64,000 nt of DNA, taken from the NCBI GenBank assembly GCA_963205315.1, contig CAUJIO010000051.1:1-64000 (forward strand), written 5' to 3'. A program made the translations under genes and the position numbers. Below are positions 59,045 through 64,000 of the stretch, one piece after another. A model generated the notes under the pieces. The model had not been told where the DNA came from. It saw only the letters and a program-made list of their open reading frames with translations, and made no database searches. Position 1 is the stretch's first letter, and each line of letters starts with the position of its first letter. Origin of the DNA: Pseudomonadota bacterium (GTDB lineage Bacteria; Pseudomonadota; Alphaproteobacteria; Rhizobiales; Aestuariivirgaceae).

Positions 59045-60025
59045 TCAGTCAGGCTCGACCCTGATCTTCCGCCGCTCCAGTCTTTCCAGCACGGTCGTTC
59101 GCGAACTGTCGGTGAAGACCGCGATAAAGATGATCACGCTGATCACGAGGGGATAGATGTAGGGGTTGGCGTTGGTCATCACGAGGCCGTTCTCGACGGT
59201 CTGGATCAACACGGCGCCAAACACCGTACCCAGCACACTGCCGCGGCCTCCGAACAGGCTGGTTCCTCCCAGCACTGCGGCGGCAATGACCGGAAATTCC
59301 TTCTGGAAACCGAACGTGGATGAAGCCACCGCAACCTGGCTACCCGAGACCAGCCCACCCACCGCGGCGCACACGCCGCAAATGCAGTAGACCGCAAACA
59401 CCACCCGCTTGACGTTGATGCCGGCCTTCGCCGCAGCATCGGGGTCCGCCCCGATTGCGTAGACCTGGCGCCCGAACGTCGTCAGCTTCAGCACGAGGAG
59501 TGCGATGATCAGCACCACGGCGAAGACCCAGATGGCAGACGGCACGCCAAGATAAGTGCTGCGGCCGAACTCAAGAACGCTCTTGCTGAACGGCACCATC
59601 TTGTTGCCGGAGAAATAGAGCGCGATGCCCCTGCCGACGAACAAGGTGGCGAGCGTGGTAATGAAGGCCGCCACGCGAAGCTGCGTGATAATGACCGCAT
59701 TGACGGCACCAAATGCCAGCCCCAGCACCGCAACCACCGGGAATGCAACGATCGGCGGCATGCCGACGAGGAAGACACCGAGCACTGCGGCGCTGAGATA
59801 CATGTTTGCGCCGACCGACAGGTCGATGCCTGCGATCAGCAATACGAAAGTCATGCCAATGGCAATGATCGCAATATGGCTCGCCTGATTGACGATGTTG
59901 ACGAAGTTGATCGGCGTCAGGAAGCGGTCCGACATGAAGCCGAAGACGATGATGAGCACCGCGAACAGGATGAGCGGGGCATTCTGGAGTGCCAGAAGCG
60001 TGAACTTGCCACGAAATCCGTTCAT
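59045..60025 (-). CDS. RbsC-type ABC permease (2)
   Basis: 326 residues from ATG 60025, which overlaps the ATPase stop (ATGA). Eight to ten transmembrane segments. The family stretch IAIGMTFVLLIAGIDLSVGAN lies near 48-68, and GTSLFGGRGSVLGTVFGAVL near 267-286. Sugar-type branched permease. The 190 bp between it and the Gfo/Idh gene holds no supported gene. Confidence 0.88.
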   Translation of the reverse strand: MNGFRGKFTLLALQNAPLILFAVLIIVFGFMSDRFLTPINFVNIVNQASHIAIIAIGMTFVLLIAGIDLSVGANMYLSAAVLGVFLVGMPPIVAFPVVAVLGLAFGAVNAVIITQLRVAAFITTLATLFVGRGIALYFSGNKMVPFSKSVLEFGRSTYLGVPSAIWVFAVVLIIALLVLKLTTFGRQVYAIGADPDAAAKAGINVKRVVFAVYCICGVCAAVGGLVSGSQVAVASSTFGFQKEFPVIAAAVLGGTSLFGGRGSVLGTVFGAVLIQTVENGLVMTNANPYIYPLVISVIIFIAVFTDSSRTTVLERLERRKIRVEPD

Positions 60026-61593
60026 TTCGATGAGCTCCGGATGCCATCCCACATGGCGGCCCTCAGAAGTTCCTCCCGGTCGAAGCTGCCGCGCTCGTAG
60101 GTGGCGCGAATTTCACCATGCGCCATCACCATGATGCGATCGCACATCCCGACAAGCTCCTCGAGTTCTGACGAGATCATGAGGATGCCAGCGCCTCCCG
60201 CCGCAAGTGAATTGATGATCTTGTAGACCTCGTTCTTGGCGCCAACATCGATGCCGCGGGTCGGTTCATCGAGGATGAAGACCTTCGGATCACGCAGCAG
60301 CCACTTGCCGATGACGACCTTCTGCTGATTTCCGCCAGAGAGGTTCTTGACCAATGTGCGCACAATGTCTTTCGCACTGATCTGGACGGACGTGCTCATC
60401 TTCTGCACATCGCCGGCAAGGCGGCCCCGGTCGATCATTCCGCCGAGTCCACCCGCATAGTTCTGCAGCGATGAGAGAGCGATATTGGTGTCAATGGCTG
60501 CTTCCATCATCAGCCCCTCGGCGCGGCGGTCCTCGGTGAGGAAGGCCATGCCGTGGTCCATACAGACCGAGGGCGTGGGAGCAGTGATGGCCACGCCGCC
60601 GATCTTGATCTCGCCGGAACTGTACGGATCGATTCCGAAGAGAATACGCGCCAGCTCAGAGCGGCCGGCGCCCATCAGGCCCGATATGCCAAGCACTTCG
60701 CCCGCCTTCAGCGTGAATGAAATATCCTTCACGGTGCCGCGCTGCGTGATGCCAGCCACGTCGAGGACGGGATCGCCCTTGGGGGCAGCGTAGTCGCGCG
60801 GCGGGAAGAGTTGGTCGATGCTGCGGCCAACCATCATCGAAATCATGCGCTCGATGGTCATGTCGGACTTCAGCGCGCTGCCCACCACGTGGCCGTCGCG
60901 CAGAACCGTGATGTTGTCGCACAGCCGCATCACATCCGCCAGAATATGACTGATGTAGATGATGGCGATTCCTTGGGCGCGCAACCTGTTGATGATGTCG
61001 AAGAGCCGGTCGGTCTCTCGTGTTGTCAGCGACGTCGTCGGCTCGTCAAAGATGATAACCTTTGCCTTGGCGCCGAGTGCCTTGGCGATTTCGACAAGCT
61101 GACGCTCGCCCTGCGACAGCTTGTTGACCAATGTCGTGGGAGACAGATCGAGATCGACAGCGGCCAACAGTTCCGCCGCCCGCTTGCGCGCCGCCGACCG
61201 GTCGATGAAAGGCAGCCCCGGCACAAGTTTCGGGAACTCTGTAATGAACAGGTTCTCGGCGATGCTGAGGTTGCGGAACAGGTTCAGTTCCTGGTGGATG
61301 AAGGCGATGCCCTGGCGCGCCGCATCGCGCGGACCTTTCGGCCTGTAGACGGCGCCATCGAACTGGATCTGGCCCGCGTCCATTTGATGGACGCCGCCAA
61401 TGATGTTCATGGTCGTCGACTTGCCGGAGCCGTTTTCTCCGACCAGTCCCAGCACGCGGCCGGCCTGAAGCGAAAAGCCGACCTTGTGCAGAACCTCGAC
61501 GCCAAAGAAGCTCTTGCAAAGCCCCTCGACCTTGAGCAACGGACGCCCAGCTGTGATGGCGGCATCCCGCGCGGCTTGGGTGGTTGCGGTCAT
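60022..61593 (-). CDS. RbsA-type double ABC ATPase
   Basis: 523 residues with two nucleotide-binding domains. NBD1: GENGSGKST near 53-61, LSQGERQLVEIAKAL, FDEPTTSL and YISH. NBD2: the typical non-canonical loop GLMGAGRSEL near 302-311, LSGGNQQKV near 418, ILDEPTRGIDVG and ISSELEEL. This asymmetry is normal for sugar ATPases of this class. The start at 61593 overlaps the stop of permease 1. Confidence 0.9.
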   Translation of the reverse strand: MTATTQAARDAAITAGRPLLKVEGLCKSFFGVEVLHKVGFSLQAGRVLGLVGENGSGKSTTMNIIGGVHQMDAGQIQFDGAVYRPKGPRDAARQGIAFIHQELNLFRNLSIAENLFITEFPKLVPGLPFIDRSAARKRAAELLAAVDLDLSPTTLVNKLSQGERQLVEIAKALGAKAKVIIFDEPTTSLTTRETDRLFDIINRLRAQGIAIIYISHILADVMRLCDNITVLRDGHVVGSALKSDMTIERMISMMVGRSIDQLFPPRDYAAPKGDPVLDVAGITQRGTVKDISFTLKAGEVLGISGLMGAGRSELARILFGIDPYSSGEIKIGGVAITAPTPSVCMDHGMAFLTEDRRAEGLMMEAAIDTNIALSSLQNYAGGLGGMIDRGRLAGDVQKMSTSVQISAKDIVRTLVKNLSGGNQQKVVIGKWLLRDPKVFILDEPTRGIDVGAKNEVYKIINSLAAGGAGILMISSELEELVGMCDRIMVMAHGEIRATYERGSFDREELLRAAMWDGIRSSSK

Positions 61594-62615
61594 CCGCGCA
61601 CCAGCAAGCGGTGGCGCGTGGCGTCAATGATTGCTGCCGCCAGGATGATGCTTCCCTTGATGGCGAACACCGATGCAATGGGAAGGCCCATGAGCTGCAG
61701 GCTCTTGTCAATCACAGTGAGGAAAAGAACACCGAAGATCGTCCAGAGAATCTTGCCCTTTCCCCCGAAAAGGCTGACGCCGCCAATGACGGCGGCGCCG
61801 ACGACATCGAGCAGGATGCGCTGGCCGAGCACCGGCGTGCCCGTCTCCAGGCGCCCGGTATAAAGAATGGAGGAGATCGCAGCGCAAACACCGGAAATGA
61901 CGAATGCCCAGAAGATGACGTTCCGGACCGGTACGCCGGAGACAGCCGCGGCCTTCGGATTGAGGCCAACGGCATAAAGCCAGCGCCCATAAACCGTGCG
62001 GCTCAGAATGAAATGCGCGATGCCCGCGACCACCAGTACGACACCGAGCGAAAACGGCAACCCGGCGATCCTGCCTTGACCGATCTCGATGAAGGTGCGG
62101 GGCAGATTGCCGATGCTGCTGGCGTCGGTGTGAACGGTTGTGTACCAGATCGCGGCGCCCGAGAAGAACATCATCGTCGTCAGTGTCACAATGAACGATG
62201 GCATGTTGAATCGCGTCGTGCACAGGCCGTTGAACACGCCGATGACACTGCCGACTGCGAGGAAGGCCACAATGCCTGCGAGGATCTCGACACCGCTGCC
62301 ATTGGCGTAGCCCGCATCCCCGGTCATCACGGAGGCCCCGACGACGCTGGCCATGGCGATGATCGAAGGGGCAGAAAGATCGATCCCGGCGACGATCAGC
62401 ACGAAGGTCTGGCCGATTGCCACCACCAGCAGCGGCATCATGGCGCTGAGAATATCAAGCAGCGTATCGGCCGCCGCAATTTCCGGCACGATCGTCCACA
62501 TCACCACGAAGTAAAAGATGGTGAGAACGAGAACCAGATACTCGGACAGAAGCAGTCGCTTCCATGCGGGAAGCACGCGCGGTCTTGATGCGATCGTGGC
62601 GTCGGCAGCAGTCAT
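61590..62615 (-). CDS. RbsC-type ABC permease (1)
   Basis: 341 residues. LVVAIGQTFVLIVAGIDLSA near 60-79 and GGVSLFGGKGKILWTIFGVL near 276-295 give the same family hallmarks as permease 2. Two permeases flank the ATPase, so the channel may be a heterodimer. A hairpin separates this gene from the binding-protein gene. Confidence 0.88.
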   Translation of the reverse strand: MTAADATIASRPRVLPAWKRLLLSEYLVLVLTIFYFVVMWTIVPEIAAADTLLDILSAMMPLLVVAIGQTFVLIVAGIDLSAPSIIAMASVVGASVMTGDAGYANGSGVEILAGIVAFLAVGSVIGVFNGLCTTRFNMPSFIVTLTTMMFFSGAAIWYTTVHTDASSIGNLPRTFIEIGQGRIAGLPFSLGVVLVVAGIAHFILSRTVYGRWLYAVGLNPKAAAVSGVPVRNVIFWAFVISGVCAAISSILYTGRLETGTPVLGQRILLDVVGAAVIGGVSLFGGKGKILWTIFGVLFLTVIDKSLQLMGLPIASVFAIKGSIILAAAIIDATRHRLLVRG

Positions 62616-62645
62616 TGGTCAGTCTCGCGGAAGTGCTGGACGGCA

Positions 62646-62678
62646 GGCGCCGCCACGATGATCGATCGTGACAGCGCC
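62646..62678 (-). other. Intercistronic hairpin between binding-protein and permease genes
   Basis: GGCGCCGCCACGAT (62646-62659) and ATCGTGACAGCGCC (62665-62678) form a 14-bp stem with two mismatches and a 5-nt loop. It probably limits read-through so that more binding protein than permease is made. Confidence 0.6.
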
Positions 62679-62688
62679 CGAGTTGAGA

Positions 62689-63693
62689 TCAGCCGCCGTT
62701 CTGCTTCTTCCAGACGGTAAAGCCCCACATCTCGTCCTGCTTCTCCGCGAGATTGGCCTGCGTGATGACGAAGCCCGGATCGAGCAGGAGCTTCTCCGGC
62801 TTCTTGCCATCCCACATATCCTTGAACGCCTGGAAGGCCATGTCGACTTCGAGGAACAGGTTCTGGACGCCACAGGCATCGAGATATCCGTCCTTCAGCC
62901 GCGCATAGGCGCCTTCATCGCCATCGAAGCCGGCAAAGAGGACGTGGCCTTCCTCGCCGCGCTTGTGCCACTTGCCGGCCGTCTGAAGCACCTGCTCGAT
63001 CTGCGGATGCATGAAGTCGGACGAGGTCACGAGGAAATTGATGTCCGGATTTGCCTGAAGCGCGTTGGTCAGTCCGGCGAAGGCCTTGTCGGCATTCCAC
63101 TCCGTCGAGACGCGGGCCACGACCTCGATGATGTCGGCGTTCTTGTCGACGACGTCGAAGAAGCCATCGCGGCGTTGAATGGCATTGACGTCGCCAAGGT
63201 CGCCGATCAGCAGGCAGGCCTTGTACTTGCCGCCCATCTTCTTGGCCTCGTCGACGAGGAACTGGACGGTGTCGGCCATGATCTTGCGGTTGTCGGCCTG
63301 GATCGCCACGGAATAGGCGTCGCTCTCGGCCGGCGGGCGGTTGAAGTGCACCATGGGGATGCCGGCTTCATTGGCGGCGCGGATGGCGGGGATCACCGCC
63401 TTTGAATCGGTCTGGATGATCAGGATGCCATCGACCTTGCGGCCGATCATCGCCTTGACCTGCTCAAATTGCTTGTTGTCGTCAAAATCGGAAATGTTCT
63501 CCAGCGTCTCCCAGCCGTTTTCCTTTGCCTTGGCGCGCATGATTTCAATGCCGGAAACCCAGAAGGGTGAAACGAGGCTGTCGAACAGCAGGGCGACCGT
63601 CTTGGTGCCTTCGGCCTTGACCATGATGGGAAGCCCCATCGTGCCTGCTGCAAGAAGGGCACCTACCGTAAAATCGCGACGTGAGATCTTCAT
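62689..63693 (-). CDS. RbsB-type ABC substrate-binding protein
   Basis: 334 residues. A twin-arginine-like signal MKISRRDFTVGALLAAGT ends near VKAEG. The mature protein is a type-1 periplasmic binding fold of the ribose/xylose/inositol group (TVALLFDSLVSPFWVSGIEI, then DGILIIQTDSKAVIPAIRAA). It is the first gene of the leftward operon. The ligand is probably a polyol or sugar, fitting the Gfo/Idh enzymes downstream. The ABC genes follow in the order permease, ATPase, permease. Confidence 0.88.
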   Translation of the reverse strand: MKISRRDFTVGALLAAGTMGLPIMVKAEGTKTVALLFDSLVSPFWVSGIEIMRAKAKENGWETLENISDFDDNKQFEQVKAMIGRKVDGILIIQTDSKAVIPAIRAANEAGIPMVHFNRPPAESDAYSVAIQADNRKIMADTVQFLVDEAKKMGGKYKACLLIGDLGDVNAIQRRDGFFDVVDKNADIIEVVARVSTEWNADKAFAGLTNALQANPDINFLVTSSDFMHPQIEQVLQTAGKWHKRGEEGHVLFAGFDGDEGAYARLKDGYLDACGVQNLFLEVDMAFQAFKDMWDGKKPEKLLLDPGFVITQANLAEKQDEMWGFTVWKKQNGG

Positions 63694-63785
63694 CGAAAGT
63701 TCCTCCCAGATGTGGACGGCATTCTCATATGAGCCGCTGACGCCGAGGAAATTCGGCGCATGTCGAAACCTTAAGGGTCAAAAAG

Positions 63786-63822
63786 TTGTTAGACAAGTCT
63801 CAATTCCCAATTTGTTAGACAA
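63786..63822. promoter_or_regulatory. Two GntR-type operators (TTGTTAGACAA, twice)
   Basis: Identical 11-mers TTGTTAGACAA at 63786-63796 and 63812-63822, with starts 26 bp apart, in the 158-bp divergent interval between the binding-protein gene and the GntR gene. Each fits TNGTNNNACNA, the known consensus of the FadR branch of GntR regulators. The spacing of about two and a half helical turns suggests two dimers bound next to each other. Confidence 0.7.
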
Positions 63823-63851
63823 CTTTTTGCAGGTGTGCCAAATGATAACGC

Positions 63852-64000
63852 ATGACAAAAGGCGAAGCTCCTCCGGCTCTGCAGCTCGCTGTCAAGACGC
63901 CAGCCGCCGAAGAGATTGCGCAGCATCTGGTCGTCCTGATCCGCGACGGCATGATTCCAGCTGGAACCAAATTACCGACTGAACATCATCTCAGCCGTCA
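63852..64000 (+). CDS. GntR-family regulator (N-terminal part, cut by window edge)
   Basis: 49 codons from ATG 63852 to the edge. EEIAQHLVVLIRDGMIPAGT and LPTEHHLSR are the start of a GntR winged helix (helix 1 and the LPxExxLxR loop). It is divergent from the Rbs-type operon and probably represses it through the two TTGTTAGACAA sites. The effector domain lies outside the window, so the FadR/HutC branch cannot be assigned from the protein. Confidence 0.8.
   Translation, partial: MTKGEAPPALQLAVKTPAAEEIAQHLVVLIRDGMIPAGTKLPTEHHLSR

Overview
The window is about 64 kb of GC-rich (roughly 60 %) DNA from an alphaproteobacterium, most likely of the Hyphomicrobiales (rhizobial) group. The evidence is the gene content: BetI-like TetR regulators, PotABCD-, ProXVW-, Dpp- and Rbs-type ABC importers, dimethylglycine-dehydrogenase-type flavoproteins, and IS3/IS630 relics. 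No tRNA, rRNA, CRISPR array or defence system is visible. Nearly everything is catabolic: four adjacent uptake-plus-degradation modules for small amines, betaines, amides and polyols.

Module 1 (0.9-28.6 kb) follows an insertion-sequence scar (1-805). A leftward operon (6616-899) encodes a PotA-type ATPase, a fused biotin carboxylase/BCCP, a betainyl-CoA-type thioesterase, a hydroxylysine-kinase-like kinase and a class III PLP enzyme. Divergent to it, a rightward operon (6885-17635) encodes a TetR regulator, acyl-CoA synthetase, carboxyltransferase, a fused PotBC permease, a thiolase-fold protein without its catalytic cysteines, a DUF35 protein without its zinc ribbon, a MaoC hydratase, an SDR and a dimethylglycine-dehydrogenase-like flavoprotein. 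Further right lie a GlpD-like flavoprotein, a bicupin, a second TetR paralogue, a GMC (choline-dehydrogenase-like) oxidoreductase, NmrA, SDR and DUF1330 proteins, the PotD-type binding protein and a taurine-pyruvate-type aminotransferase. Six AT-rich palindromes with a 4-bp spacer sit at the promoters of these units, so the cluster looks like one regulon of the two BetI-like paralogues. The likely substrate class is a quaternary or methylated amine activated to a CoA ester; the exact compound cannot be read from sequence.

Module 2 (28.8-43.9 kb): leftward genes for two amidases, an AraC regulator and an N,N-dimethylformamidase large-subunit-like protein; rightward genes for two tandem choline-kinase-like kinases, a dipeptide-type ABC importer and an M20 carbamoylase. 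The ABC ATPase is interrupted by an amber codon exactly at its HPY motif, and its first nucleotide-binding domain has lost catalytic residues.

Module 3 (44.2-54.7 kb): a rightward series encoding a DapA-family aldolase/deaminase, aldehyde dehydrogenase, FAD amine oxidase, LysR regulator, a ProX-V-W-W importer with two permeases, a ProC-like reductase and a DddQ-like DMSP-lyase cupin. Two matching LysR-type palindromes (GCATTAG-N5-CTAAT) precede the first gene and proX.

Module 4 (55.0-64.0 kb): a leftward operon for an Rbs-type ABC importer, two Gfo/Idh/MocA dehydrogenases, an RraA-family protein and a 2-hydroxyacid dehydrogenase. A divergent GntR regulator, cut by the window edge, has two TTGTTAGACAA operators in front of it.
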